From NCBI GenBank assembly GCA_910575565.1, contig CAJTFL010000017.1, positions 30,764-94,763 on the forward strand: a DNA stretch of 64,000 nt. Direction: 5' to 3'. Below are positions 8,773 through 17,079 of this stretch, one piece after another. Made by a program: the position numbers and the translations under genes. Numbering within the stretch: position 1 is the first letter of the stretch; each line of letters begins with the position of its first letter. The notes beneath the pieces are model-generated. The model made no database searches. It saw nothing but the letters and a program-made list of their open reading frames with translations, and was not told where the DNA came from. Origin of the DNA: Lachnospiraceae bacterium (GTDB taxonomy: Bacteria > Bacillota > Clostridia > Lachnospirales > Lachnospiraceae).

Positions 8773-9303
8773 ATGATGGCATATGAAGAAATACGGCTTG
8801 TAAAGCCAAGTTTAGGATTGAAAGATAAAGCGCTTGAATATCGGCAGGAGCATTTTGATTTTGGAGAACAGATAATCAATGGGAGTGAATTATTTGATAA
8901 GATTGCTTCTTATGAGGAATGGTTTAAGAAAGTCATTGCCAATGCAAGTACGGAGACTGTTGACCCTAATTGGGTTTTAACAGATACATTTTTTGCAGTT
9001 AGGGTGTCAGATAATAAAATTGTTGGCATTGTTGATTTGAGGTATCAATTAAATGATTTCCTAAAAGATTTTGGTAATTGTGGATATAGCGTAAGACCGT
9101 CAGAAAGAAGAAAAGGGTATGCTACTGAAATATTAAGACAAATATGTTTGGTTGCGAGAAAATACGGTCTGAAACAGTTGCAGTTATCAGTTGAAAAGGA
9201 CAATGCTGCTTCAATAAAAACAATCGAGAAAAATGGAGGGAATTATTGTAGGAGCTTTACTTTTGATAACGAGGAAGCATATGTATATTTGATAAATCTT
9301 TGA
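8773..9303 (+). CDS. GNAT family N-acetyltransferase
   Basis: A 176-residue protein with the acetyl-CoA loop NCGYSVRPSERRKGYATEIL and the C-terminal LSVEKDNAASIKTIEKNGG block typical of GNAT enzymes. The substrate is unknown. GTGGAGGA is well placed before ATG 8773 or 8776. The stop overlaps the beginning of the following KTR ribosome site, so the two are probably cotranscribed. Confidence 0.88.
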   Translation: MMAYEEIRLVKPSLGLKDKALEYRQEHFDFGEQIINGSELFDKIASYEEWFKKVIANASTETVDPNWVLTDTFFAVRVSDNKIVGIVDLRYQLNDFLKDFGNCGYSVRPSERRKGYATEILRQICLVARKYGLKQLQLSVEKDNAASIKTIEKNGGNYCRSFTFDNEEAYVYLINL

Positions 9304-9317
9304 GGAGGATATTAGTC

Positions 9318-9509
9318 GTGTTACATAAAATAGAATGGGTATATTGTCCTATATGCGGAAACAAAACCCGTAACAAAATCAGAGAGGACACCATTTTAAG
9401 AAACTATCCTCTTTATTGTCCGAAATGCAGACAGGAAACATTGATTGAAGTAACAAATTTGAGGATGACAGTCATCGCAGAGCCAGACGCAAAGACGCAG
9501 AGCCGATGA
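9318..9509 (+). CDS. Cysteine-rich KTR domain protein
   Basis: A 63-residue zinc-ribbon-like protein with two CPxC pairs (CPICGNKTR and CPKCRQETL). The CGNKTR motif and the ending EPDAKTQSR are hallmarks of the 'cysteine-rich KTR' family common on Firmicute mobile elements. Function unknown. GTG 9318 is chosen because GAGGAGG ends 9-10 bases upstream. A strong hairpin overlaps its stop codon. Confidence 0.85.
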   Translation: MLHKIEWVYCPICGNKTRNKIREDTILRNYPLYCPKCRQETLIEVTNLRMTVIAEPDAKTQSR

Positions 9510-9549
9510 ACTTGTGAAATAAAATCACAGTTCATTGGCTCTATTTTAT
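9501..9549 (+). terminator. Terminator after the cargo operon
   Basis: Near-perfect arms AGCCGATGAACTTGTGA (9501-9517) and TCACAGTTCATTGGCT (9525-9540), followed by CTATTTTATTT. It overlaps the KTR stop codon. Confidence 0.85.
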
Positions 9550-9675
9550 TTCATAAGGTTTTAAGGCAAACGCCCACCATATAAAAAACGGTGTTATGGT
9601 GGGCGGTATTGCTATGCCCGAAAAGACTTAACAGACACTCTCCAGACCTGTTTTCAAGTTTGGAGGGATTTTTTT

Positions 9676-9804
9676 ATGTTCTTTTTTCGGGCAGTAATCT
9701 ATCTGCTCATGCAACGCAGAATTTATCCATACATAGCATATCGGGGAATGGCAGGAAGCCAGTTAAAAAAATCCCTGCCCATGCAACGCTACTTCTCACC
9801 ATGA
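9676..9804 (+). CDS. 42-residue conserved small ORF, copy 1
   Basis: This ORF lies in the 490-base gap before the sigma-like gene. GGAGGG sits 8 bases before ATG 9676. The peptide starts MFFFRAV and ends PMQRYFSP. A second copy at 24502-24630 has the same length and stop, about 85 percent identical residues and no frameshift, which argues for translation. It is basic with a hydrophobic middle; I do not recognise a family. The same gap also holds hairpins: CGCCCACCAT/ATGGTGGGCG at about 9569-9605, and CTCCA/TGGAG just upstream of the ORF. Confidence 0.55.
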   Translation: MFFFRAVIYLLMQRRIYPYIAYRGMAGSQLKKSLPMQRYFSP

Positions 9805-9997
9805 AACCGGAAGTAGAATCTCCACTTAACAGAATTAGAATCACTCATAACCGTAGAGGTCACAGAGCCTTTGCGGTTTTTCTTTTGTCGTTTTTTATCG
9901 GAATATGCCGCAGGGCTGTTTCCGCTGTTGGCTGCCGTTCGCCGCCTTTCCCATCTAGATTTTAGCATTTTAAAAATTCAGATGGGAGGTACTTACG

Positions 9998-10513
9998 GTG
10001 AGATACGCACCAAGAAAAGTATATATCAAAGAAAGCGGCGGTTATGTGGAATTATCCTATACAGATTTCTGCCGCCGCAGGCAAGCCGACCAGAGTTACA
10101 TGGACAAGCTGTTTATCCCCGTGCAAGGCTGTCTGCTTGAAGTTGTGCGGGAACAGTACACGGATTTCTATCGGGATAAAGAACGGTGGCGTTATCTGAA
10201 AAAACTGGACACGAACCACAAGCTGCTCTCATTGGAGGGATTTACAGACAGTGAGGGAAATGTGATTGACTTCGTTGTTGATGAAACGGTGGATGTTGCG
10301 GAAACCGTTGTCCATGCGGTGATGGTGGACAGGCTGAAAGCCGCCCTGCCTTTGTTGTCGGACAGTGAACAGACGTTGATACAAGCAATCTTCTTTGAAG
10401 AACTTTCCGAGCGGGAAGTCGGGTTTTGGTTAGGCGTGACACAGAGCGTTGTGAACAAGCGCAAAGCCAAAATCCTTGCGAAGCTGAGAAAGATAATGGA
10501 AAACAAAATTTAA
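9998..10513 (+). CDS. Sigma-70 region 4-like protein, copy 1
   Basis: A 171-residue protein. The C-terminus has a sigma-factor-type helix-turn-helix (ALPLLSDSEQTLIQAIFFEE then LSEREVGFWLGVTQSVVNKR). Residues 1-90 are a YAPRKVYI-type domain with the basic stretch RRRQADQSYMDKLF. Such proteins control transfer or replication genes in Clostridia mobilizable elements. GTG 9998 follows GGGAGGT. A close copy is at 24825-25340. A terminator follows immediately. Confidence 0.82.
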   Translation: MRYAPRKVYIKESGGYVELSYTDFCRRRQADQSYMDKLFIPVQGCLLEVVREQYTDFYRDKERWRYLKKLDTNHKLLSLEGFTDSEGNVIDFVVDETVDVAETVVHAVMVDRLKAALPLLSDSEQTLIQAIFFEELSEREVGFWLGVTQSVVNKRKAKILAKLRKIMENKI

Positions 10514-10517
10514 GGCG

Positions 10518-10562
10518 TTCAGCCCCCTTGTTTTTTCCTTTGGGAAAATGAGGGGGCTTTTT
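10518..10562 (+). terminator. Terminator after sigma-like gene, copy 1
   Basis: Arms AGCCCCCTTG and (C)AAATGAGGGGGCT flank a TTTCCTTTGGGAAAA loop that can itself pair; a TTTTT tail follows. The equivalent at 25345-25390 is conserved in the second copy. Confidence 0.75.
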
Positions 10563-10599
10563 CCTGCCCTCTCAATCAATTCGATTGGAGGAAATAAGG

Positions 10600-11025
10600 A
10601 TGGCATACAACCACGGACGGGAGGACAGGAAATGACGTATCTGGAAAGAAGCCGAGGAAAAAATTCTGCGTGAGTGCGGCGTTGATGAAGCAACCATTGA
10701 GCAAATCCGCACGGATGACAGGGCAGATTTTAATTCCAACAGGCGGTTTTACCGATGGGCGAGCGACTTCGGCGAATACCTTGAGGGCATGGCGGACAGG
10801 GAGAAGCAGGCGGAGGTAAGGTCTGTTTCTGATTTACTGGACGAGATTCAGAGCGAAAATCTGTACCTTGCCTTAATCACGGTGGACAGACGCACATTAC
10901 AAATCGTCCTGCTGAAAATGCAGGGATATTCCACAAAGGAGATTGCCCCGCTTGTGCATTTAACGGCAGGGGCTATTTATGCGAGGTTAAACCATCTGCG
11001 GAAGAAGCTGCGGAAAATTTTATAA
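10600..11025 (+). pseudogene. HTH/sigma-like 141-residue gene, copy 1, with nonsense codon
   Basis: This is colinear with the intact gene at 25428-25853 (same length, same GGAGGAAATAAGG leader). Codon 12 is TGA here (10633-10635) where the other copy has TGG. The remaining frame keeps the C-terminal helix-turn-helix (MQGYSTKEIAPLVHLTAGAIY). Reinitiation at ATG 10789 could make a 78-residue HTH-only product, but there is no good ribosome site, so I treat it as a pseudogene. Confidence 0.8.
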
Positions 11026-11107
11026 GCGTCTCATATATCCTGCTTTCCTATGGGCTATCGGGTGAGGGGCAATCCCCTCATTCAATTCTTTTCGGGAGGA
11101 AAGCAGG

Positions 11108-11581
11108 ATGGCATATAGGGATAAGACATACACGCTTCGGGAGGAATCCACGGAAAGCGGCAAAAGGTATTTTATCAGCTTTAAGGACGGGCAGGGGGAA
11201 CACCACGAACTGGAAGTATCAGAACAGCTATTTGTTGAATTTCGGCAGATGGAGCGGAAAAACAGAAACCTTCAGCAATGGAACCAGCGGCACAGGGAGT
11301 TTAACGAGGTGTGGGACGAAACGCTTTACAGACGGGCGTTAAGAGTGCCTAAGAGCCTTGATGAAAGAATTATCGAGGAAGAACGGAATGACCTGTTTTA
11401 CAAAGCGGTTGCCCGACTGCCAGAGATACAAAGGCGGCGTTTCCTGCTCTATTACGAGTATGATTTCAATTTTTACCAAATCGCAGAGATGGAGCATTGC
11501 ACCGCTTCCGCTGTCCAGAAGTCCGTTTCGGTTGCAAGGGAAAAGGTCAAGGCAGAAATGAGGAAGTATCTCAAACCTTGA
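11108..11581 (+). CDS. Sigma-70 family-like regulator (157 aa)
   Basis: The C-terminal half carries a region-4 type helix-turn-helix (ARLPEIQRRRFLLYYEYDF then YQIAEMEHCTASAVQKSV). The N-terminus is a charged beta domain with a coiled stretch (FRQMERKNRNLQQWNQRH). GGGAGGAAAGCAGG lies just before ATG 11108. No counterpart exists in the second element, where the sequence jumps from its leader straight to the ATPase. Likely a transcriptional regulator of the replication/mobilization genes downstream. Confidence 0.8.
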   Translation: MAYRDKTYTLREESTESGKRYFISFKDGQGEHHELEVSEQLFVEFRQMERKNRNLQQWNQRHREFNEVWDETLYRRALRVPKSLDERIIEEERNDLFYKAVARLPEIQRRRFLLYYEYDFNFYQIAEMEHCTASAVQKSVSVAREKVKAEMRKYLKP

Positions 11582-11689
11582 CGATTACCACCCGAAAAAG
11601 AAATCCGCTTTTTATCGGCGTGGGACAGGCGGCATTACATACTCTCACTTCTTTTCGTGGGAGTAAATCTATTTAAGGAGGTCACGCCT

Positions 11690-11776
11690 ATGTGCAACAA
11701 AAACAAAGACACCACCCGAAAGGAGGAATCCCATGCAGAAGCTTCAGACGGTCAACGCAGACACGCTCCTCTATGA
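11690..11776 (+). CDS. Short leader ORF overlapping the replication ATPase (copy 1)
   Basis: A 28-codon ORF beginning MCNK, with a near-perfect AAGGAGG 7-8 bases upstream. It overlaps the first 44 bases of the ATPase gene in another frame. Copy 2 (17080-17148) keeps AAGGAGG and MCNK but diverges afterwards. It probably couples translation into the ATPase rather than making a functional peptide. Confidence 0.4.
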   Translation: MCNKNKDTTRKEESHAEASDGQRRHAPL

Positions 11777-12746
11777 GCCGCTTGAAAAGCCGTCCTTTGT
11801 GGTGGACGGTCTGATACCCACGGGCTTAACCCTGTTCTGCGGCTCACAGAAAATCGGCAAGAGCTGGCTTATGTTAAAGCTCTGCCTCTGCGTGTCGCAG
11901 GGAATCCCCTTGTGGGATATGCCGACACGGGAGGGCGACGTGCTTTACCTCTGCCTTGAGGACACATTCTGCCGTATACAGGACAGATTATTCCGCTTGA
12001 CGGACGAAGCAAGCGGACGGCTTCACTTTGCGGTGGCAAGCGATAAGCTGTCAGACGGTCTTATCGTGCAGTTGGAAGATTATCTGAAAGAATATCCCGA
12101 CAGCAGGCTCATTGTGATTGACACTTTGCAGAAAGTCCGCACCGCATCCAAAGACAACGCCTATGCAAGCGATTACGGGGACATTTCCCTTATCAAAGAC
12201 TTTGCCGACAGGCACTCTCTGGCGGTCATTGTCGTACACCACATCCGAAAGCAGAATGACAGCGACGTGTTCAACAAAGTGTCTGGCACGACGGGATTGA
12301 CGGGGAGTGCGGACGCTACCTTTGTTCTTCAGCAGGAAAGCCGTGCGTCCAATGCCGCAAAGCTGTATGTGACGGGCAGGGACACGCCCTATCAGGAATT
12401 CACGCTCCGCTTCCGTGATTGCAGTTGGGAACTGGTGGAGAGGAAAGAGCAGGAACAGCTTGCCAGAGAAGCGATACCAGACGTTCTTTTTCGGTTAGTG
12501 GATTTCATGCAGGGCAGGGAGGAATGGACTGGAACGGCAACGGAGCTGTTAGCCGCTATGGGGGAAACGGAAACCGTCCCCACGGTGATTACGAAATGGC
12601 TCAATGAATACCGCACCACGTTTTTAAGTGAGAATTGTATCGGCTACCAGTACAGCCGCAAAAAAGACGGCAGGCAGATTGCCCTTGCAAGACAGATGGG
12701 TGACAGCGATATTGGGATACCCCCTGTTACTGTCATTGACACTTAA
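11733..12746 (+). CDS. RepA-like AAA/RecA-fold ATPase, copy 1
   Basis: A 337-residue P-loop ATPase. The Walker A sequence is CGSQKIGKSW; Walker B is RLIVIDTLQKVR, followed by IVVHHIRKQNDSD and SGTTGLTGSAD, the pattern of RepA-type hexameric helicases. A winged-helix-like C-terminus follows (ATELLAAMGETETVPTVITK). It probably loads at the iterons just downstream and drives replication of the excised circle. The AAAGGAGG ribosome site lies inside the leader ORF. The distal part of the gene already contains one partial copy of the iteron unit (about 12695-12725). Confidence 0.82.
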   Translation: MQKLQTVNADTLLYEPLEKPSFVVDGLIPTGLTLFCGSQKIGKSWLMLKLCLCVSQGIPLWDMPTREGDVLYLCLEDTFCRIQDRLFRLTDEASGRLHFAVASDKLSDGLIVQLEDYLKEYPDSRLIVIDTLQKVRTASKDNAYASDYGDISLIKDFADRHSLAVIVVHHIRKQNDSDVFNKVSGTTGLTGSADATFVLQQESRASNAAKLYVTGRDTPYQEFTLRFRDCSWELVERKEQEQLAREAIPDVLFRLVDFMQGREEWTGTATELLAAMGETETVPTVITKWLNEYRTTFLSENCIGYQYSRKKDGRQIALARQMGDSDIGIPPVTVIDT

Positions 12747-12776
12747 AACCATATAAAGTTGGCGGTTCTGCCCTGC

Positions 12777-13143
12777 GGGTGACAGCAGTGACGGTGATGA
12801 CGGCAATATTGGGATACCCCCGCCGCTGTCATCCCTGCGGGAGAACACCCCGTAAACGCAAAGTGCAGGCGTGGGCATTACTCGCCCTTTTCGGCTCGTA
12901 AAGCCACCCCTGCGGTCAGAAAAACCCCCCGATTTTTCCGACTGCGTTTACAGGGTGTAACACACTACACTTTGCCCTGCAAAGTCGTGTGCCAGACGTT
13001 CCCTCTGGACTCCCTTAAAGCAGGGCTTACGCCCTGCCCATCCTGCGCCTTGTGGCTTCGGATGGAAGAATGTGCGGTGACAGTCGGCGGCTCCCGTGGG
13101 GGGCATCCCAAAAACACCGTCACCACCGTCACCGTTGTCACCC
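12777..13143. repeat. Iteron-bounded noncoding module between replication ATPase and relaxase (orientation A)
   Basis: Two 45-base imperfect inverted repeats, 12777-12821 and 13099-13143, each made of several GTGACRG-type units ending in TTGGGAT(A/G)CCCCC, flank 277 bases without a gene. The interior folds into nested hairpins: GTAAACGC pairs with GCGTTTAC, GCAGGCGTGG with CCACCCCTGC, and GAAAAA with TTTTTC. An almost identical interior lies inverted at 18137-18415. Position between a RepA-like ATPase and MobV suggests an origin of replication and/or transfer. Confidence 0.7.
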
Positions 13144-13182
13144 AAAGAACAGTTACCCGCCGAAGAAAGGAGGAATCCTGCC

Positions 13183-14148
13183 ATGCCCTATGCAATCCTG
13201 CGTTTCCAGAAACGCAAGGCAGGCGGCGTTGCGTCTTGCGAACGCCACAACGAGCGGAAGAAAGAAGCCTATAAAAGCAATCCCGATATTGACGTGGGAC
13301 GCTCCAAAGATAACTACCATCTTGTGAATCCGCCCCGCTACACCTACAAGAAAGAGATAAACCAAATGGTAAAAGAAGCAGGCTGTAAGGTAAGGAAAGA
13401 CAGCGTGATGATGGTGGAAACGCTCATTACCGCTTCGCCCGAATTTATGAACAGCTTACCGCCCGAAGAACAAAAAGCCTATTTCCAGACGGCTCTTGAC
13501 TTCATATCGGAGCGTGTGGGAAAGAAAAATATCCTCTCCGCAGTCGTCCATATGGATGAGAGAACGCCCCATATGCACCTATGCTTTGTGCCGATTACGC
13601 CAGATAACAAGCTGTCAGCGAAATCTATTTTGGGCAATCAAAAGAGCCTGTCCGAGTGGCAGACAGCCTACCATGAGCGGATGTCCGCACGGTGGAATCA
13701 GCTTGAAAGAGGTCAGTCCTCAATGGAAACCAGACGGGAGCATATCCCCACATGGCTCTATAAACTGGGCGGCAGACTGGATAAACAGTATGAGGAAATC
13801 GTGTCTGCCCTCTCCGACATTAACGCCTTTAACGCAGGAAAGAAGCGTGACAAGGCTCTGGAACTGATTGCGACATGGCTCCCAGACGTGGAGAAATTCT
13901 CTATGGAAATCGGGAAACAGCAGGCATATATCGACAGCCTAAAAGAGAGAATCGGGCAGGAAACCGACTATGCGGGGCGTATGCGTGTTGAAAAGTACGA
14001 GCAGGAACGAAAGGTACAGAAAGCCAACCAGAGGATATTTGAGTTACAGAAAACCAATCAGCAGATGGAAAGGTTATTGAAAAAGATACCGCAAGAAGTG
14101 TTGGAAGAATTGCAGAAAACAGGCAGAACCAGACCAAAAGAAAGGTAG
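13183..14148 (+). CDS. MobV-type relaxase (Pre/Mob family)
   Basis: A 321-residue plasmid mobilization relaxase. The metal-binding histidine motif HMDERTPHMHLCFVPI is intact, and the N-terminal AILRFQKRK plus ERHNERKKEAYKSNPDID block is typical of MobV. The C-terminal part is a charged coiled coil. It nicks oriT and pilots the strand in conjugation, depending on a helper ICE for the mating channel. Start ATG 13183 follows AAAGGAGG; longer frames upstream run through the iterons and are excluded. It is followed 8 bases later by ParB. Confidence 0.88.
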   Translation: MPYAILRFQKRKAGGVASCERHNERKKEAYKSNPDIDVGRSKDNYHLVNPPRYTYKKEINQMVKEAGCKVRKDSVMMVETLITASPEFMNSLPPEEQKAYFQTALDFISERVGKKNILSAVVHMDERTPHMHLCFVPITPDNKLSAKSILGNQKSLSEWQTAYHERMSARWNQLERGQSSMETRREHIPTWLYKLGGRLDKQYEEIVSALSDINAFNAGKKRDKALELIATWLPDVEKFSMEIGKQQAYIDSLKERIGQETDYAGRMRVEKYEQERKVQKANQRIFELQKTNQQMERLLKKIPQEVLEELQKTGRTRPKER

Positions 14149-14156
14149 GTAGCAGA

Positions 14157-15011
14157 TTGAAGAAACAGGATTTTAAGGTATTAAAGACCGCAGATTTATA
14201 CCCGTTTCCAGACAACCCGTTTCATGTGGTGGAAGATGAAATGCTGTCAGAGTTAGCAGAAAGCATTAAGGAATTTGGAATCGTAACGCCGATTATCACA
14301 CGCCCGAAAGAGGACGGGAATGGTTATGAAATCATTGCAGGACAGCGGCGTGTCCGTGCTTCGGAGCTTGCAGGGATAAACACAATCCCCGCTTTTGTCC
14401 TGCCCTTAGACCGTGACCGAGCCATCATCACCCTTGTAGACAGTAACTTACAGCGTGAAAATATCCTGCCAAGCGAGCGGGCATTTGCCTATAAGATGAA
14501 ATCCGAAGCCATGAAGCGGCAGGGATTCCGCACAGACTTAACCTCGTCACAAGTTGGGACGAAGTTGCGGACGGACGATAAAGTGGCGCAGGGCTTCGGC
14601 GTTGGCAGGATGACCGTGCAGAGATTTATCCGCTTGACGGAGCTGATACCGCCGATTTTGCAGATGGTGGACGAGGGGAAAATTGCCCTCACGCCTGCGG
14701 TGGAGCTGTCTTTTTTGAAGAAAAATGAGCAGGAAAATCTATTCGCCACGATGGAAAGTGAAGAAGCAACGCCCTCACTCTCACAGGCACAGAGGATGAA
14801 GCAGTTAAGCCAGAGTGGGCGGCTTGACATGGACACTATCTTTGCGGTTTTGACCGAGGAAAAGGGAAACCAGAAAGAAACTCTGAAAATCAACACGAGC
14901 AAGCTGAAAAAATATTTTCCGAAGAACACAACGCCGAAGCAGATGGAGGACGCCATCATCAAACTGTTAGAGCGTGAATTGCAGAGGAAACGAAACAGGA
15001 ACAGCCGCTAA
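14157..15011 (+). CDS. ParB/RepB/Spo0J family protein
   Basis: A 284-residue ParB-type protein. The CTPase/N-terminal box includes LAESIKEFGIVTPI and the GQRRVRASELAG motif; a helix-turn-helix follows (VAQGFGVGRMTVQRFIRLTEL). It starts at TTG 14157 after an AGGTAGG site, just past mobV. No ParA is present, so it may regulate copy or transfer rather than partition. A remnant of the same gene in the second element is at 18508-18700. Confidence 0.87.
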   Translation: MKKQDFKVLKTADLYPFPDNPFHVVEDEMLSELAESIKEFGIVTPIITRPKEDGNGYEIIAGQRRVRASELAGINTIPAFVLPLDRDRAIITLVDSNLQRENILPSERAFAYKMKSEAMKRQGFRTDLTSSQVGTKLRTDDKVAQGFGVGRMTVQRFIRLTELIPPILQMVDEGKIALTPAVELSFLKKNEQENLFATMESEEATPSLSQAQRMKQLSQSGRLDMDTIFAVLTEEKGNQKETLKINTSKLKKYFPKNTTPKQMEDAIIKLLERELQRKRNRNSR

Positions 15012-15088
15012 TCTTTCTTTTCGGGAGGTAAATATAAGACGCTGGAAGAAAAAAGACAGCCAGATAAGACAGAAAGTTGAGGTAGAAA

Positions 15089-15319
15089 ATGAAAGAAATC
15101 CAGTATGAGATTGTAAAGGAAGTCGCTGTATTGTCGGCAAGTGACAGCGGCTATACAAAGGAAATCAACTTGATTTCATGGAACGGGAACGAGCCGAAGT
15201 ATGACATCCGCAGCTTTTCCCCGAACCGTGAGAAGTGCGGAAAGGGAATCACGTTGACTGTTGATGAAGCGGCGGCTCTCCTTAAAGCATTGCAGAAAGA
15301 ATTGAAAAGCGGGGATTGA
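15089..15319 (+). CDS. YdbC/PC4-like single-strand DNA-binding protein
   Basis: A 76-residue protein with the PC4-like block KYDIRSFSPNREKCGKGITL and a C-terminal helix. PC4/YdbC proteins bind single-stranded DNA as dimers, which suits an element replicating or transferring through ssDNA; that role here is inference. GAGG lies about 9 bases before the ATG. The downstream hairpin at 15332-15370 may terminate or protect this transcript. Confidence 0.72.
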   Translation: MKEIQYEIVKEVAVLSASDSGYTKEINLISWNGNEPKYDIRSFSPNREKCGKGITLTVDEAAALLKALQKELKSGD

Positions 15320-15331
15320 TTGTGTCTGATA

Positions 15332-15370
15332 GGCAGGGCGGGAGCATTTTTATATACTCCCCTGCCCTGT
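15332..15370 (+). terminator. Hairpin between PC4-like gene and small ORF
   Basis: GGCAGGGCGGGAG and CTCCCCTGCCCTG pair around an AT-rich loop. There is no T-tract, so it may be a processing or stabilising hairpin rather than a terminator. Confidence 0.4.
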
Positions 15371-15390
15371 CTGGAAAGGAAGATTTGAAT

Positions 15391-15582
15391 ATGGGCGAGG
15401 ATAAGACAGCGAACAAAAAGAGAAAGCGTATTGTGGCAAGACAGCCAGTGCAGATGATTGTCAGCCGTGAATATGTCGGCACACAGACTGTTGCGGAGGC
15501 GTTTATCCCGATTATCTCCGAGGATATACGCAGGAAGATTGCCGAGGGCGACACCTTCGACAATGAGGGGATATCCGCTTAG
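15391..15582 (+). CDS. Small hypothetical protein upstream of the recombinase
   Basis: A 63-residue basic protein (N-terminal KKRKRIVARQP, then TVAEAFIPIISEDIRRK). ATG 15391 is preferred because GGAAAGGA precedes it. The second element has a 57-residue protein at the same place (18861-19034) with a similar REAFISLLV segment, so both may be the same small recombination-associated family. Function unknown. Confidence 0.55.
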   Translation: MGEDKTANKKRKRIVARQPVQMIVSREYVGTQTVAEAFIPIISEDIRRKIAEGDTFDNEGISA

Positions 15583-15635
15583 AATGTACGCAATGGAACA
15601 CGAAAACGTTAGGGTAGATACGGAGGTTTTACAGT

Positions 15636-15962
15636 ATGGCAGGAATCAAAGAAGAAAAGAAAATCTATTTAGTCGGCATTTACTGCCGCCTATCGAAAGA
15701 CGATGGCACGGAAAATGAGAGTGCGAGCATTGCCACGCAGAAATCCATCCTCACGGATTATGTAAAAAAGCAGGGCTGGCATCTGGCAAAAACGTATGTG
15801 GACGACGGTTATTCTGGTACGAATTTTCAAAGACCGAGCTTTCAGAACATGATTAAGGACATTGAAAACGGGCTGATAAACTGCGTGATTACGAAAGATT
15901 TATCCCGTCTGGGGAGGAATTACCTTGACTGCGGATTATATCTGGAGGTAAAATTGTCTTAG
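15636..15962 (+). pseudogene. Large serine recombinase, 5' part (split gene)
   Basis: This encodes the catalytic domain of a TnpX-like resolvase/invertase-family recombinase: nucleophile serine in IYCRLSKDD (residue 20), then SIATQKSILTDYVKK and ITKDLSRLGRNY. Native sequence ends around GLYLEV (about 15955) and runs out into unrelated AT-rich DNA, with a stop at 15960-15962. The remainder continues at 25956 with EVFLPEHNVRYIAVNDG. The break falls at a Glu-Val pair found on both sides but with different codons, so the junction may not be a clean insertion. Confidence 0.85.
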
Positions 15963-16030
15963 AGAATATAATGTGAAGATTCATATATTCAACAATTCAA
16001 CAATTTTCTAATTTATATGCTAAATGTAGA

Positions 16031-16059
16031 TTGAAATTATGGAATATATATGATATAAT
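16031..16059 (+). promoter_or_regulatory. Promoter of the AT-rich two-gene cassette
   Basis: TTGAAA (16031-16036), a 17-base spacer and a consensus TATAAT (16054-16059). AAGGAG precedes the first ATG at 16099. Confidence 0.75.
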
Positions 16060-16098
16060 TTTTTTGTTTAAATTCACTTTATATTTAAGGAGATTCTT

Positions 16099-16350
16099 AT
16101 GAGTAAAAAGAAATTATACATTTTTTCCATTGAGATAAAAAAATTAATAGGAAATAGCCATCTTTCTGATGCTATCAATAAAATTAATCAAGCAAAGTTA
16201 TCTCAAGAGGAATTAGATTTTCTGTTTATGTGTTTGCACAGCGAAGGCTATGATGTAGAAACAGACAGTTTTTACATTTGTGAATCAGATAATTCTGCCT
16301 TTTTAAGCCTTGTCAATTTGGTTCAAAGCAAGGTATCTTCCAAAAAGTAG
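16099..16350 (+). CDS. Unknown 83-residue protein, cassette gene 1
   Basis: A small soluble protein, not recognised. It is mostly helical with a LSQEELDFLFMCLHSEGYDVE central segment. It has its own promoter and ribosome site (AAGGAG) and lies 8 bases before the second gene, so the pair is an operon. Its AT-rich composition differs sharply from the flanking element genes, indicating separate acquisition. A toxin, antitoxin or defence role is possible but unsupported by motif. Confidence 0.6.
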   Translation: MSKKKLYIFSIEIKKLIGNSHLSDAINKINQAKLSQEELDFLFMCLHSEGYDVETDSFYICESDNSAFLSLVNLVQSKVSSKK

Positions 16351-16358
16351 GTGATAAA

Positions 16359-16835
16359 ATGGATTTAGCAATGGTGATTTTGACTGCACTCGCAGTAATT
16401 GTTAGTGTTATTGCTCTTTGCGTAAGCTATAACGCTGCACAAAAGGGCAATTCTTTAGCTGCAACAGCAAATGAATTGACTAAAACAGCAAATCAAATGC
16501 AAATGGGACAAGTTGAAATGCAGATTCGTGAATTGATTCAAAATGCAAGAAGTCGTTACGAGGATATTGCTATTCAACTGAATGGGCATGAAAGTGATGA
16601 AACATACGGTAAAGTAATTACTTCTGCCTTAGAGGGTGTTTTAAATGCATATGATGAGGCTTGTGCAAAATATTTAGATGATAAAGTTGATAAAGAGCGA
16701 TTTAAAAAGCTATATCACGATGAAATCCGCCAACTTGTAACTGATGAAGCTACAAAAGAAAAATATCGTGAACCACAAACAAAATTTCATGCTACAAATA
16801 AAGTATATACTGAATGGAACAATCTTGAAAAATAA
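16359..16835 (+). CDS. Membrane-anchored helical protein, cassette gene 2
   Basis: 158 residues. Residues about 4-28 form one transmembrane helix (MVILTALAVIVSVIALCVSY). A coiled region follows (AATANELTKTANQMQMGQVEMQ) and then a charged helical cytoplasmic domain. The layout resembles small single-span proteins of phage-defence and accessory cassettes, but I do not recognise the family. It is followed by a strong terminator, closing a complete promoter-to-terminator cassette of about 890 bases. Confidence 0.65.
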   Translation: MDLAMVILTALAVIVSVIALCVSYNAAQKGNSLAATANELTKTANQMQMGQVEMQIRELIQNARSRYEDIAIQLNGHESDETYGKVITSALEGVLNAYDEACAKYLDDKVDKERFKKLYHDEIRQLVTDEATKEKYREPQTKFHATNKVYTEWNNLEK

Positions 16836-16870
16836 ATGTTTTGTGAATATTACTCTATAATTATATTTTA

Positions 16871-16918
16871 AAGCACTTGCTACTGACTGAAAGAAACAGT
16901 TAAGTAGCAGGTGCTTTT
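16871..16918 (+). terminator. Terminator of the two-gene cassette
   Basis: Arms AAGCACTTGCTACT and AGTAGCAGGTGCTT around a 19-base loop, with TTTTAC after. Beyond it the sequence becomes homologous to the leader of the element-1 ATPase region. Confidence 0.85.
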
Positions 16919-17079
16919 ACTTTTTCAAAAAATCAGAACACCATGTCTAAAATCATGCTCCCTTATTGGCTATTGGGTAAGAGGTCAAATCCTCCCGCCC
17001 TTTTTTATTGTTACAAAACGATTCGTTACATACCCTTGCTTTCTGGCAGGGGTAAATAAATCCAAGGAGGACAACGCCT

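Noticed and set aside
9591..9965. 124-codon open frame in the gap before sigma-like gene 1
   Set aside because: Not conserved as a frame in copy 2; the 42-codon frame in the same place is conserved instead.
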